NCBI RefSeq assembly: GCF_021155775.2
Contig: NC_060238.1
Coordinates: 23,342,470-23,406,469 of the forward strand
Direction: 5' to 3'
Length of the DNA: 64,000 bases
Origin: Neodiprion pinetum
Lineage: Eukaryota; Arthropoda; Insecta; Hymenoptera; Diprionidae
The translations under genes and the position numbers were made by a program. Positions within the stretch are counted from its first letter, which is position 1. The number at the start of each line of letters is the position of its first letter. A model generated the notes under the pieces. It was not told where the DNA came from. It did no database searches and saw only the letters and a program-made list of their open reading frames with translations. Shown one piece after another: positions 1-11,535 of the stretch.

Positions 1-1253
1 ACGTTGGAAACACCTGATGTCTAATTTTAAACTAACTTCCATTAAAAAAAATGAATTTTTTTTATTAAATTTAGGTTGAAACGAGTCTTTGAAAATGTGT
101 ATTTTCGTCTGGAAGACCGGGAAATGTCAGGTAATTCGCAGCAATTTGCCGACAGCTTCTCGTGACCATGCACATCGAGTTTGAGATCAGTTGGTGCGGC
201 TGTGGCAGCGTGATGCTGGATGCATCAAGACGTCAGGGATTTTATTAGCGCGTAAAACGTTCGACGACGAGGGTCCGCCGATGAACTTGGTCGAACGCGT
301 TACACCGCACCAAATTGATTCCTTCCAATTTTACGACCTTCGCTCCACTCTCGCTGGCTCGGGTCTCACGATCCTGAGATCCGTCTCAATCCCCGCGGTT
401 TAATTTCCTCCATCCACCGAATGGAATTCTTCCGGACATCGGTCTTGGCTCCAGATGGTCTCGGCCACCGGCTGCAGCCAGTCCATCTGTCCGTTCCTCG
501 GACTTTCGTCTCTTTGCGAATGTCATCTGTTCCTCCTTCTTCTCAGCTGGCGGCAGAACCGAGCACGGATGTATCCATTGTTTGTAAATGCGGCCTGTAT
601 ACCAGATACTCTCGAGACTGTCTCCGAGTGCGCTTTTGCTCCCGGCTTTGCAGCTCTGCCGTGCTTCCACGGAGACGCATCAGGTTCGTTCTCCAAAGTG
701 AGCCGGACTTCTTCCCCGATCACTCCACCCCTCCCTCGCGTGTGCCACTCGTTTATTTCCCATTTCTTTTTTCACTCTTCGAGTCGATGGTCTCCCTTTC
801 TTTTTTCACTGCATTGTGCTTTTTCATACAGGTAACCCTCCCAGCGAATGATCCGACAATGAGGCGGCTGACAACCGAGAAACGCTCGAGTCTAACGAGG
901 AGAATATGAGCGATAGTGTAATCGCTGAGATAGAGATTCGGGCGAGATTGCGACCAGCGGATCTTTTAATCTTTCGACAAATCTCGATCGCTACTTCATA
1001 TTATGTTGATTCGCAGAGGAGCGAGAAAAAGGTCAGGAAGAACAGTCGGAAATTGCTCTTGAAAGAAACGTCAGACCTAAAGTTGGGATTTCGTCGTATC
1101 GGTAGTGAACGAAGCGAGCATCGGAGGCAAAAAAGATAGTTAGGCAATCCTCGACGGCTGTAAATTACATCGTATAGACGGACACGGCAACAGACTCGGA
1201 CGTCTACTATACAGAGGTAGGTCCAGCGGAGATTCATCTTTTATTGGGCTACC
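1..1253. other. Non-coding, relatively GC-rich stretch
   Basis: No recognisable gene. Short open frames overlap on both strands between about 190 and 1240, but their translations are basic or low-complexity, share no recognisable motif and have no paired splice signals. The base composition is richer in G+C and CpG than most of the window, as is the whole first 5 kb. Confidence 0.5.
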
Positions 1254-1303
1254 GCTGTAGCAGAAGCAGAAGCAGAAGCGGCAGCAGGAGCAGCAGCAGC
1301 AGC
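1254..1303. repeat. GCA/GCAGAA microsatellite
   Basis: A run of GCAGAA units grades into GCA units over about 50 bases. On the plus strand it could encode glutamine-rich sequence, but no long open frame contains it, so I treat it as a simple repeat. Confidence 0.8.
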
Positions 1304-2140
1304 CGCTTATCAAGATCGAGCAATAAGTAATCCCTTCGCAAGCGTTTCCCTAATGGTTCTGACAAATCGATTCCTATCATCGGTTGGTATTGCCCATGAG
1401 TCCCTCTAAGGATCGTGAGCATGGGCCACTAATTCAAGAATGAGACTATGCCCTGGAAGCCATAAATGCTAATTATCGCTCCACCAGCGGAGCCGCTTCG
1501 ACCCCGCGTTGCTCGGAGATTCGTGTTCCAGTCCCGAGCTGCATCCGATTAACCGGAGATTTTCATTTGAATAAACAATTTGAAAGTGAAATGGTATTAT
1601 AAAAGGAGTCTCAACGCCGCAGGCCGATCCCTCCGTCATTCAAGAGGAGAGATTTCTGTTGATGTTGTAGTTCCTGCAGCTCATGAATGAATTCCCCCAA
1701 ACGAGTAGGTATGGCGGATGATCTGGACGACCGGCTGCATTGGAGCTCGATCTTTCCCTGCTTCGTCCAGCCGAAAGTGGTCCTTTTATTGGTCCACCGT
1801 AATGTCGCCGAGGCGATGCGGTGGATGTGGGATCAATTTACGACGTCATATCATTGGTGCCCGAGGTGAGCGACGCTTTGTTTTCGTCCGAGGCTGCTGT
1901 TCACTATTGAGATGTTAGCCGTGATACCGCGGTCATTTGCCCGCGAGATGTGTTACGTATCGAGTAATACCACGACGATGACGGAGCGACGATGCGGCGA
2001 GAATAGATCGAGCCTGATTGGACGCTTTGTGAAGACTCGCACACGTCGAATCGTCCCGGAGTCAAGTGGTTACGCGTTATTATAAGAGGGACCCGGCACA
2101 CCTGTCATTTCATCCGGTGAATATGCGCACACATATCAGT
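1304..2140. other. Non-coding; two TATA-like motifs
   Basis: No gene recognised. TATAAAAG lies at 1598-1605, with a TCATTC initiator-like word whose A is 40 bases downstream, too far for a standard TATA promoter. TATAAG at 2081 has a TCATCC word with its A at 2112, which is good spacing but a poor initiator. A 60-codon open frame at 1687-1869 ends near a GTGAGC donor-like word but resembles no family I know. All of these may be chance. Confidence 0.3.
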
Positions 2141-2199
2141 CGGCCAACCACCAACCAACGAACCAACCAACCAGCCAACCAACTAACCAACCACCCAAC
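2141..2199. repeat. (AACC)n microsatellite
   Basis: Imperfect tetranucleotide repeat of AACC units with a few interruptions. Confidence 0.85.
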
Positions 2200-4274
2200 A
2201 AAGGCTTGCATCGAGGAGTGGATGCGACTCTTTGTGCCCGCGCATGAAGAGAGGAGAATAAGCAGAAGACGGAGGAAAGAGTGGAGGGGGAACTGATGCC
2301 AGTGGCAAGAATCGATCGGCAGATAGGAGAATCGAAGGAGTTAAAATTCAACGAGGTTCGGAGGTAAAAACTGGTCGACGACGTTCGGAACGACGCAAGC
2401 TGGATAAAATCCCGTCGCTCTTGAACAACGTATCGGAGGATAAAAACGCCGTTGCTGCGGCAGATTCGCAGCTCGAATCAGAATTCAATAAAGGTTATAC
2501 ACCCCGCGCGTCCTGCAAACTGCTGCGCATTATTTTCCTACCTCGGTGTCCGAGAAGAAGAATGACAACGACTGGTTATTTTCTGGGTTTTGCTCCCGCG
2601 GGAACCGAGTTAACTGGCTGCGTTATTAACCGGCAGCATCGTTCCATTGATTCTTTGCTCTGGATCGCCGGGTCCAATTCATGTGCAGGATGAATTTCCA
2701 GCTCTGAAAATTGCAATCACGCGTAGAGTTCATAGACTGGAAGTGTCACGGTAACTTCAATACTGAAGAAACGAACTACTGGTTCCCGGTTGTCGAAGAT
2801 ACCCACTATGGGAGTTTATCGAAACGCGAGCGCTGCTCACCTTACTGGACGTAGTGCACGTACAGCTTGCGATCATAATCAGTTAATGCCGATTACCGAT
2901 CATCTCGCAATCGATCACTGTAACCACCAACCGCTGATCGTTGATCACTGATCACTGACCACCGGTCTATTACACTCCGCAGTTATTCGAACGTGCCAAT
3001 CCACTGGTAAGTAAAGAAATTAGTCATTTGTTGTGCGCCGTGCGTTGTTCGTTCTACAGGGTGTCGAGAGAATTACCGTCGAGTTGGCAACGCTGTCGTA
3101 TGAAACTGAGAAGCTAGTGTCGCATTCGGGTTTGGCAAATGGGTCTCTGATCTCATAGTCGTCTTTACGCGCGAAGAGGAGAAATGCAATCGCGATTCTT
3201 CGGGGTTTCGCAAGTCGCTTTCGGGTCGATCGTTATGGGCATGAACTCGGCACCACCACCTACATTCGACGAGATTCGAGGAAATGAACACACGGACGCG
3301 ATCGCTAACAGGATCAGCGAATAAAAATTGCATCACAGTTATATTTGGTCGAGAGTACGGGCACAACACGACGCTCGAGGACGATTCGACGGTCGGTGTC
3401 GCGGCGGTTATAGCTGCGGGCCTTCCGCAGACAGACTCGCACCGACAAGTGCGTCTGTATCCATAACCGCATAATCTATCGTGATCGCGAGATCGCGTAA
3501 TTGAAATTATAACTCGCCAGCAGCCCGGTGGAAAGAGATCTGAGTCATTCTCTCCAATGGTCCTCCTCCCATAGGCTTCGGAGCATCCACCATGATGTAG
3601 CGCCACGCAGCTTGTGCGTATGTATATGATCAATTACCCGATCCGAGGTAAGGATTTCAGGTTCGCGTAGGCGGCTTCATGGGAGAAAATTGTTCACCTC
3701 ATGCAATATACATCCGTCGGAGTAACAGCCATACAGGCGCGCCCACTTTTCCTCTTCTGCGGTCTGGCTCGGTTCCTTGTCCTTTTCTATCCTACATATC
3801 GCTTTCCTGCATAAACACTCAACGAGTTACACACAATTGTAAACGTCGTTGCTGGATCACATATTGCGGGAAATGTTTTATATTCCACGTGTCTTTCAAC
3901 TCATAGTAGGAACTTGAGCAATCGACAAGTTGCGCCAGCGCGATGCTCGGAAATAAATTAGAAAGTGAAATTGATTAGTGGTGGTCGTAAATCACCGATT
4001 TGTAACGCCGGACTAGTAAGAAAATTTGCGACGGTTTGATCTCTATCGGTATTTCGTTGCTCGTTTGTCAACTGGATTATTATCAATCCTCGATATCGGT
4101 TAGCGATCAGCAAAGGGTTTTGGGTACTAGCAAAAGAAAGCTCTGTTTGGCTTCGTGCAACATTAAAGTTGAGATACATCCTTCGGAGTGAGGAGAAGAG
4201 ACTCGAATCTTGATCGGAACATGATCGCCAAAGTCTTGTAGGGAAGTCAGGAAGGTCGTAAGAACTCTGAAACC
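2200..4274. other. Non-coding; holds a candidate leader exon and a TE-end motif
   Basis: No coding gene is supported. The longest open frame of the window (186 codons, minus strand, 3073-3633) has an arginine-, serine- and cysteine-rich composition with no motif, and is judged fortuitous. A TACAGGGTGTCG word lies at 3055-3066. The reverse complement of the same core recurs at 20493-20505 and 60514-60526. A candidate first exon is listed separately at 2881-3006. Confidence 0.4.
2881..3006 (+). other. Candidate promoter initiator and 5' non-coding exon
   Basis: A perfect arthropod initiator TCAGTT lies at 2879-2884, putting a potential +1 at the A of 2881. It is followed 126 bases later by a strong splice donor: CTG then GTAAGTA at 3007. 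No TATA box sits at -30 and no DPE is evident at +28. The interval has no meaningful ORF, so it would be an untranslated leader. It could be an alternative first exon of the plus-strand gene whose first coding exon is near 49.2 kb, but nothing in the sequence links them. The initiator word and donor word each occur by chance at this scale. Confidence 0.2.
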
Positions 4275-4531
4275 GGGGCGGGGTTGAAATTCCAAATTTG
4301 AAAAGTTCCGAAAGCGCTAAATTCAGAATTTTACTTTTCGGAATTTTGCTCTATCGTAACTCGAACTTTCGGAATCTTGCATTCCGTAACTCTGAGCCGT
4401 CAGGTTTCCAACCATTCGAAACTTTGTTGTTTCTCCAAAGTTTGATCTCATCACTTCAAATTTCGCCACCAAATAAATCGAAATCAGACGCTTTGGGACC
4501 TCTTCAAAATCGGAGCTTCAACCCGGCCCCC
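4275..4531. repeat. Family B inverted-repeat element, copy 1 (257 bp)
   Basis: The left end begins GGGGCGGGGTTGAAATTCC. The reverse complement of the right end begins GGGGGCCGGGTTGAAGCTCC. The two arms match imperfectly over about 44 bases, through AAAGTTCCGAAAGCG-like sequence. The interior carries degenerate TTCGGAA words. It has no coding capacity. The same termini occur at 9734-10340, 19906-20478, 32577-33082 and 39198-39627. It is best described as a MITE-like non-autonomous DNA element. No convincing target-site duplication was found. Confidence 0.75.
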
Positions 4532-5580
4532 TGAAATCCCTTCCAACATCTTTCCGGGTATTTTTCCTGACCTCGGTAGTGCGAACGTCGGTAATTCGAG
4601 TCGCGCAATGGATTTCCAGGTCGATGACCAAGAGTGTCGATCTGCGATGAATCATTCCCCTTTCCCCTTCGCTTCTCCGCCTTACCGCGACTCGTTTTAT
4701 TATGCAAATACTGAGTTTGGCCAGGTAAGGTTGCGCCTCGGTACGACACTACGTCACACTCTCTCCTCGTCAATGGCCTTTCTCGGGGTCCCATATCGTG
4801 TGCCTTGCACTCACCACACGCCACGTACACCGTCATTTACCAACCTTCGATCAATGGACCAGCGATCACGTTTCTCCAGGTTTCGAAGCAGCTCCCGATT
4901 TTCCAAAAATGTCGAGCTTCGATCAGCCAACAAGCCATGTCCTTGCAGTGAATGTGCGTGGGAAGATTCACCATCGATATGCGTTTAAGAACCGACCTGT
5001 GGGAGGAAGCTTCCCAGCGTTTCGTGCTTCAGTTTCAAGGAGGAAACACGTCCGAGGTCATCGGATCACTACACTATTCACACTTCCGATTAATCGTTGG
5101 GTCTTCGTTTTCGATTGACGAAGAGCGATTTTTTCAAAACTGTACCAACGCGATCATCGACCCTGGTGAAAGAGTTTAAATTTCACCTATCAGCTTATAG
5201 TCCGGGTTTATGAACGTCGATAAAAACGAACATCGGTGGTTCCCCTGGTATAATGAAAAGTAAAAATTTCATCCTTTATATCACATCTTTCTGCAACGGA
5301 CATAACCGACTCTGCGTGTAAGATAATAGTGGCTTGCTTGAAATAAAGCGTTGCATCCAGCGCAGATAAGCCCTAATGCATCAGCGGCCGAGATCGGGTA
5401 TTAAAAAGTTGTGTAATTTATCGAAGCGATCGTGTGGATGAGGGTATAGGTATACACGTATACGAGCATTAAACGTCACTCACGTGCATCAGCTCCGCGT
5501 CTCGAGCCGATGATGAGACCGGTAGCTACTTAAGCTCGAAACGATTGCCCTGCTGGAATACGTTGGTCCCGAGACTCCGG
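4532..5580. other. Non-coding, moderately GC-rich
   Basis: No recognised gene. Overlapping open frames of 75-126 codons lie between 4600 and 5180, and a CCAG/GTAAGG donor-like junction is at 4724/4725. The translations show no known domain and no matching acceptor with a consistent frame. From about 5200 the sequence becomes AT-rich. Confidence 0.4.
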
Positions 5581-5998
5581 TGAGAGAAATTTTTAGTTCC
5601 AGTTATCGCTCAGTACTTAACTATTTTCATTTTTTACCACAATCCAAAAATATAGTTCTAGGTAGATAATGAAAATTAGTTTTTCAGCTGTACCGGAAAT
5701 TCTAGTATCCGTTACTATTCTTATTACGATCACTGTTGCTAGATTTTCTTGTAACTGTTGCGAAAATTTAATGCTCGTGCAAGAATAAATTGACGTTAAA
5801 GCCTTGTTTGACTAAAAAAAGTAGAATGAACCGAAGAAACTGATTTCGCGTTGCAATAACCAAAAAAGGATCGACGATAGCGAAAAATGTTTACGCATAC
5901 CTCGTTTTTCGTAATTCCAACAATATTGAAACAGTTTTTTTAACGATACCTGTTTTACTCAATTTTTCTACTTACTGTAAAAAATGAAATTTTTCTCA
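5581..5998 (+). repeat. Family A MITE, copy 1 (near full length, 418 bp)
   Basis: The left end reads TGAGAGAAATTTTTAG, and the reverse complement of the right end reads TGAGAAAAATTTC. These are short inverted termini. The interior is shared with copies at 7822-8127, 34381-34653 (minus), 40230-40450, 45231-45675 (minus) and a fragment at 60430-60490 (minus). A shared word is CAAGAATAAATTGACGTTAA. It has no ORF. Better preserved copies are flanked by TA, as in the Tc1/mariner superfamily. This copy has degraded outermost bases. Confidence 0.8.
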
Positions 5999-6662
5999 AT
6001 ATCGGAATAATATCGGAGCAGGAATGGATGTGAGGAAAAAGAAATGGGAAATACGTTATTACAATAAAACATGCTCGCGAGAACGTAGGCAGGTATTAAT
6101 AGGAAATTAAGACGGTCTTGACAAACAACTATCATCTGTTTGTTCTCAAAGACTCGTGAGTATGCAAATTCAGGCGGAGAGGAAAGAGCGAAGAATAAAT
6201 CGTGTTTCGTTTCTTCGCCTCGGACGGGGAAACGAAAGAAAAAGTGAAGGAAATTTCTCAACGCGTATCCCGACTAACGCGACGTTCACGCACCCTGACT
6301 CGAGTCATCAGAAATCCATTAGAGACTTTCGTGATCGTGACCACATATTCCGCCCACATAATCCTCGGCAGCCGTGCTCGAGGAATGAACCGCAGAGCTC
6401 TTCGAGTCACAGTCCGTATTTCCTAGGCTAGTTTCAACGAGGTTCCCCACGATATTTGCATAAGACACGAACTGTCCTATTCTAAAGAGGTATTCTAATA
6501 TGCATAACAGACGAGCTATGGACTCCGGCACGCCGTTTCTATGATTAATCTGTTACCAACCACCATAACTCGTCTTTTCACCATAACTAAAATCTCGCGG
6601 TACTTTATACGTTGGACTGTATCGAAAATATCGACTGTTTTTTTTTTTTTTTAGGATTTTTT
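5999..6662. other. Non-coding, AT-rich
   Basis: No gene recognised. The short open frames here are serine/arginine-rich on one strand and phenylalanine-rich on the other, which is typical of chance translation. A T tract of about 17 bases precedes the foldback element at 6663. Confidence 0.5.
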
Positions 6663-6928
6663 AACTCGTCAACGCTTTGGTGTACCGATAAGACGAGAAC
6701 GTATTTTTGTTGATAATTGAACGCTCTACAAAAAATGTCTCTTATCATTTTATAATAAAAATCTACGGTTTCAAAAGCTATTTAAGATCCTTTGTTGACC
6801 TTTGACCTTAAATCACTTTTGGATAAGTAGATTTACGAGAAAATGATGAGAGACCTTTTCTGTGGAGCGTTCAATTCCCTACAAAAATACGCTTCGGTCT
6901 TATCGGTAAGCTAACGCGTTGACGAGTT
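6663..6928. repeat. Long imperfect palindrome (foldback element)
   Basis: The left arm starts AACTCGTCAACGC, and the right arm is its reverse complement ending GCGTTGACGAGTT. Homology between arms runs about 90 bases, through ACCGATAAGAC, ATTGAACGCTC and a shared ATCATTTT block. About 85 bases of spacer separate the arms. A/T tracts outside both arms are also roughly complementary. It has no coding capacity. It resembles a foldback or long-TIR MITE, and no second copy is seen here. Confidence 0.75.
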
Positions 6929-7819
6929 ACAAAATTTCAAATTAAAAAAACAAAAAAAAAAACAAAAATTCCACACGTCATTCTAATGGAAAATCGAAAA
7001 TCGCAATGATGCATCTCTTGGTAACAACACTAACAATAAGAGCTCAAATTTAAACAGAATTTTTTTTCGTCACTTGGAACAACATTTTTGACTTGAATTT
7101 TGAAAAAAAAATTTCGATCTTTTTTATACACTCTATTATATATATATACGTCATACTACATAACGCTTGTGTGAAAAATTTCTCACTGGATGTGGAGGAC
7201 TTTATAAGGGTGAAACTGATAGCTGAACACTTCTACGGCGGTTTTTCTCTCTTCGAGAGTGAAACCCATCAGCGTGGAAAAGACTTTTACCGAAAATATC
7301 ACGCCGACTGTGTTTAAGGGGGATCTTGAGCCGCGTGTCACGCGTCAGTCCGAATGTTTGAGTCTAGCCGAGGGTGAGAGATTACGGAAAGATCGGTTCC
7401 GGGAAGGTTTGGCGAAATTTTCATTGTCCACCACGTTCCCGACCAGCCTCGACCCTTTTCAAACTCGCTTGGTTGAATCAGCCCCGGCAAAGCTGTACCA
7501 CCGGACTCTTCGTTGAGTGAAAATAAAAACGGCGTTGAAGATTTCCTGCCGCAACCGCGATAGATAGATCGAGAATTCCATCGATCTCTCCGTATCTCGT
7601 CCCTCGATCGCATTGCCGGCGCACACGCGTTCTCGTTAGGGAATTCCTCGAGGTTGAGACAGGCGCTTCATTTCCCCGATCAATGTGAGAGGCCGAGTTT
7701 TCCAAGCGAGAATCAGGATCAGCCTTAGATGGAAGCTGGAGCAGGACGGGAATCCTGGAGGGCAGGAATTCGCGTTCGAATCCATTTATCGATTTTCTGG
7801 AGGCAATCCGATCGACGAA
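6929..7819. other. Non-coding
   Basis: A-rich start, then AT-rich sequence with one TATATATATA tract near 7140. From about 7250 to 7800 the G+C rises, with overlapping open frames on both strands, none recognisable. A GTTCGAATCC word at 7773 resembles a tRNA B box but has no A box or cloverleaf around it. Confidence 0.45.
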
Positions 7820-7821
7820 TA

Positions 7822-8127
7822 CACTTAGAGAAATTTTTAGTTCCGGTTACCGCTCGGTCCTTAACTATTTTCATTTTTTACCACAATCGCCAAAATATTG
7901 TTCTAGGTAGAAAATGAACATTAGTTTTCCAGCTGTTACCTTAAAGTCTAGTATTCGTTGCTATTCTTTCTCATTACGATCACTGTTACTAGATTTTCTT
8001 GCAACTGTTGCGAAAATTTAATGCTCGTGCAAGAATAAATTGACGTTAAAGCCTTGTTTGACTAAAAAATTAGAGTAAACCTAACAAACTGATTTTGCGT
8101 TACAATTACCAAAAAAGGATCTCAGTG
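7822..8127 (+). repeat. Family A MITE, copy 2 (internally deleted, 306 bp)
   Basis: The left end is CACTTAGAGAAATTTTT immediately after TA (7820-7821). The right end is CTCAGTG immediately before TA (8128-8129). The reverse complement of the right end, CACTGAGATC, matches the left end. This gives a clean TA duplication with CACTKAGA termini. The body follows copy 1 closely up to the CCAAAAAAGGATC word, then jumps to the terminus, so roughly the last 120 bases of the family are deleted. Non-coding. Confidence 0.85.
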
Positions 8128-8130
8128 TAG

Positions 8131-8409
8131 CTTCAACAGGCTTTTTTTACAACTTTGCATCAACACTTCGACGAGATATTTGTAAAGTTGGGAGCCACTG
8201 ATCCTTCAACGATGACATTGCGTAGGACTCAGGAGCTCAAGTGCCAGCCGGTTAACGCTCTTGATGGAATGATTGAGGAAATCTCTTCGGGACCGCCACC
8301 GCCGTTTCAATATCAATTCCAATCTCAAAGCACGGCGACGAATTGCTTAGGGACCACGATGCAATTTACCAATTTACATTCAAATCGGCCCCCGCAATTC
8401 TCTCCCTAG
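8131..8409 (+). CDS. Doubtful open frame, 92 codons, no ATG near its start
   Basis: An open frame follows a TAG at 8128 and runs to the TAG at 8407-8409. The translation is less biased than other chance frames. It includes a stretch with DEIFVKLGATDPSTM and a proline/glutamine-rich end (PPPPFQYQFQSQS), but I recognise no family. It begins almost exactly at the right edge of the family A MITE, so an older open frame may have been interrupted by that insertion. No splice acceptor is obvious at its start. It could be the degraded end of a transposon or retrogene, or simply chance. Confidence 0.15.
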   Translation, partial: LQQAFFTTLHQHFDEIFVKLGATDPSTMTLRRTQELKCQPVNALDGMIEEISSGPPPPFQYQFQSQSTATNCLGTTMQFTNLHSNRPPQFSP

Positions 8410-9733
8410 CTAGATCTCGCTCTACCTATTTTCGATCACAAAGCGTTCCGATTACTCTGTGAAATCCATCTTGACTATCATATGGACTCTGAGTTTTCAA
8501 ACTTCATTTTATTTTCCTCTTAAGGTGAGAATTCTGGTGCGAGCGCTTATTTTTTTACTTCATTTTAGGAAATTTTTTTCTAAAGATCTGTAAAGAATTT
8601 TGGGATTCGGGTTTTTGTGGTCAACGATATAGAATTTAAGCGATCGATCAGAATTTTTTTTTATTGAAAAATATTAAAAAATGGTGGCTGTTGTCATAAT
8701 AGCGTAAAAAGTGTATTTTTGCTGGTTGACGTGAATTTTTGATGTTCCAGTTGTCCTAAAGAAAAGATTCGTGAAGATTATTAAAATATATGAGTACGAA
8801 TGTGGTTCGATATAAATTCTTCGAGGGGCAATAACGCATTGTAGAAAAAAAGAAAGCTTGGCGAAATGATACTTCAACTCAAGCTTATGCGAAATTGAAA
8901 ATTTTTCCGACCACAAAAATCTGGATCTTAAAATTCGTCATTCGGATTTTTGGCAAAAAAATTAAAATCAAGCATTCACACTAGAATCTTCTTCAATCTA
9001 CTTTGTTTCACTGGAAAATTTCGATCTCAAATTCAAACTTAAGAGTACATTTTACGACCTTTCAAGATTCAACCGTGAGTTAAAAAAGGTTGTAGGTAGA
9101 ATACGTCGATTTCAAAACAAAACTACGTTCCCCTTTACCGCAATTACGTCTAAATTACGACGGACTTTGAATCGACTCGATAATTCAATCACGGGGATTG
9201 GAATAACAGCGCATGCAGCTATTACTATAAATTCAATCGGTATATAGAATCAAGGTATGCAATTTGACTGGTAATATCGAACGTTTGTCACTTATTGACC
9301 ATTATCCGCGTGCCGAACCGCGGTGGCTGGATCAAGAGAAGTGGCAAAGAGGAATCTGCGCGATCGAGACACTCCCAAGTCGAAGATAGCGATACAGTGA
9401 AATACTTTCAGATTTATTACCCTCCGCTGCGAAGGAGAGAAATTGTTGAATGCTGCTGGCGCGAATCAAGCGTAAGTTTGCAGTTCCTCGGTTAAAACGG
9501 TATTCTTCTTTTACGCTATTCTTCCAACGAGTATACAGAAGACGCTGGGAAGAATGCACCCTCTGTTTTAGAAAATGAAAAGAGAAAAAAAGAAGAAACA
9601 CGATTAAACGCCAGTTTGCCAAACTCCGCCGAGCAACCGGTTTTTCTTCCTGCGCACGTCTCGCGATCGATTTCTTCAAATGCACAAACTGGCGACTGCG
9701 AAACACTGAATAGATTTCTTCCTCGTTGGAAAC
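8410..9733. other. Non-coding, AT-rich
   Basis: No gene recognised. TTTTTGTGGTC near 8612 and GACCACAAAAA near 8909 are inverted and may mark a decayed hairpin element. From 9290 to 9700 short open frames overlap on both strands without recognisable content. Confidence 0.45.
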
Positions 9734-10340
9734 AGGCGGGGTTGAAGTTCCGAATTTGAAAAGTTCCGAAAGCGTTTAATTAGGATTTATTTGGTGGCGA
9801 AGCTTGAAGCAGAGAAATCAAGCTTTGAAGAAACAAGAAAGTTTCGAATCGATCGGAAAGCCGATTGCTCAAAGTTCCGAAAAGTAAAGTTCGGATGGGG
9901 CAAAATTCCGATAAATACAGTTTCGATCAAGTAAAAATCCGACAAATCAAAATATCGTCACACAGCGTAGTTAACTCAACAAGTGGGTGTAAAAAATGAG
10001 AAAAACCAAAAATCGGAATGACCAGGATTCCGAAAGTAAAAATATCGAAAATCAAAAAAAAAAAAGAGAACGCTCAAGGTGGTGAAATTTCACCGAGTCA
10101 AAAATTCACAGAACTGAAAATCTTGGATCATTCGGAATTTCGATGCTTCAGATTCCACAATTTTTTCATTTTGACATTTTCGGAACTTTGACTCGTCGGA
10201 ATTTCGAGCTTTGGGTTTCGGACCATTCGGAACTTTCCTGTTTCGTCGAAGTTTGATTTCTCTTCTTGAATTTTCGCCAGGAAATAATTCGGAATCAGGC
10301 GCTTTCGGAACTTTTCAAATTTGGAATTTCAACTCCACCT
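9734..10340. repeat. Family B inverted-repeat element, copy 2 (607 bp, longest arms)
   Basis: The left end is AGGCGGGGTTGAAGTTCC, and the reverse complement of the right end is AGGTGGAGTTGAAATTCC. The two arms remain alignable for about 115 bases, including TTTGAAAAGTTCCGAAAGCG, a GGCGAA block, a GAGAAATCAA block and GAAAGTTTCGAA-like sequence. The interior is a series of degenerate short repeats around CCGAAA and AAAGTT on one side and TTTCGG and AACTTT on the other, so the whole element can fold. It has no ORF. The structure suggests a foldback-type non-autonomous element. Confidence 0.8.
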
Positions 10341-11535
10341 CTCGGACACGATTCGAAGCGAATGTCTATCCGCGTTGCATTGGTTGAAAGCTGGACTCGG
10401 GCCAGGATCGAGTGGCACAACCGACACGGCCATGCTTCATACTTGCTCAACGTTATTGCGCAACTTGAAACTCCGACGTGACAAACTGTTGTATGCATAT
10501 TACGTGTGCGGAGAACCTCGGTATCTGCTGCGGCAGGCGAGAAGCGGAAATAGATCCGCATCCGTGGAACAAAAGCTGCGCTAACACGTTTTCGACTGTT
10601 GTGAATCGGCGTATTTATATCGTCTAGCAACTGTGCGCCTATAATGTTATAAGTTAAACGTGGCAGCAACGGGGCGCGAAATAAAAGGCAAACTGGCCGC
10701 TTCGTCAGAGTCGATTTAATTTCACGCCTTGCTGTTGTAAAAACTCTCCAACGGTTTCGCAGATCAGCGTTAACCTCGACGTGTTATATTGTCCCCTTTT
10801 TCGTCTATAAACTGTTTGCCGAATGCCGGAACGAATTCGTTCGACATTTTTTTATAGAAACTAATAAGGCGAAAAAAATTATTTCAACGCAATCGGTGAG
10901 ATTTGAATGAAGTAAATTCAGAATTGGTTTCCAAGGCCTTCTCGGAACCTCCGTATTTAAGTGTGAATTATAATGCACACATATACCTAACGTTTTGCAA
11001 TATATCGTTTCAAATATAGTCTCAAATGTCTAAACTACCGAGAACTCTGAGCAAATATAGTCATATGCTATTACAGTGACGTGAGTAATCGACCGCACGG
11101 AAATTTTGAATCCATGGTACAACGCTTCCTGTTTTCGATATCGTATTGTGCGTACTTCGGATGAAACGGGGATAGAACAAAAAAATTTATCCCTTCAAAA
11201 TATTGACTCGTGTTGCAAGCCGATCGTCATTCAAATTTGGCCAAAGTTTAAACTGAAATTTTGAACTTACAATTAATCCACACACAATTTCAAAAAACCA
11301 ATTGAAGGTTAACGCAAGTTCTAATCGAATATTGATCTGTACAAAAAAAAAAAAAAAAAAAACTCGATTCAAATCCTGAACCAGATTCAATCTCAAATTC
11401 GTAGAAGGAATATAAGACCAATTCAAGTCCTATTCGAACTGTAATATAAATTCGTATTTAAATTTCAAATTTTCAACCAAATCCAATAAAAGTTCAAGAA
11501 ATCATTAAAAAAAAAAAAAAAGAAAAAAAAAAAAA
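10341..11535. other. Non-coding
   Basis: A slightly GC-richer start (10340-10680) has short open frames on both strands, none recognisable. AT-rich sequence follows, with A tracts at about 11341-11361 and 11507-11536. Confidence 0.5.

Noticed and set aside
421..909. 162-codon open frame overlapping a second frame of 126 codons on the same strand
   Set aside because: Two long frames overlap with equally implausible composition. No conserved motif or start context favours either.
1598..1641. TATAAAAG with a TCATTC initiator-like word
   Set aside because: The spacing of 40 bases is too long for a canonical TATA promoter, and no downstream exon is supported.
3073..3633. 186-codon minus-strand open frame, the longest in the window
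   Set aside because: The translation is rich in Arg, Ser and Cys with no domain, there is no paired splice or polyadenylation context, and the local GC-rich composition makes stops rarer by chance.
4580..4724. Exon-like interval ending CCAG/GTAAGG
   Set aside because: The acceptor is weak, the frame is short and the peptide is uninformative. It also lies right after a family B element.
7770..7785. GTTCGAATCC, a tRNA B-box-like word
   Set aside because: No A box 30-60 bases upstream and no cloverleaf pairing around it.
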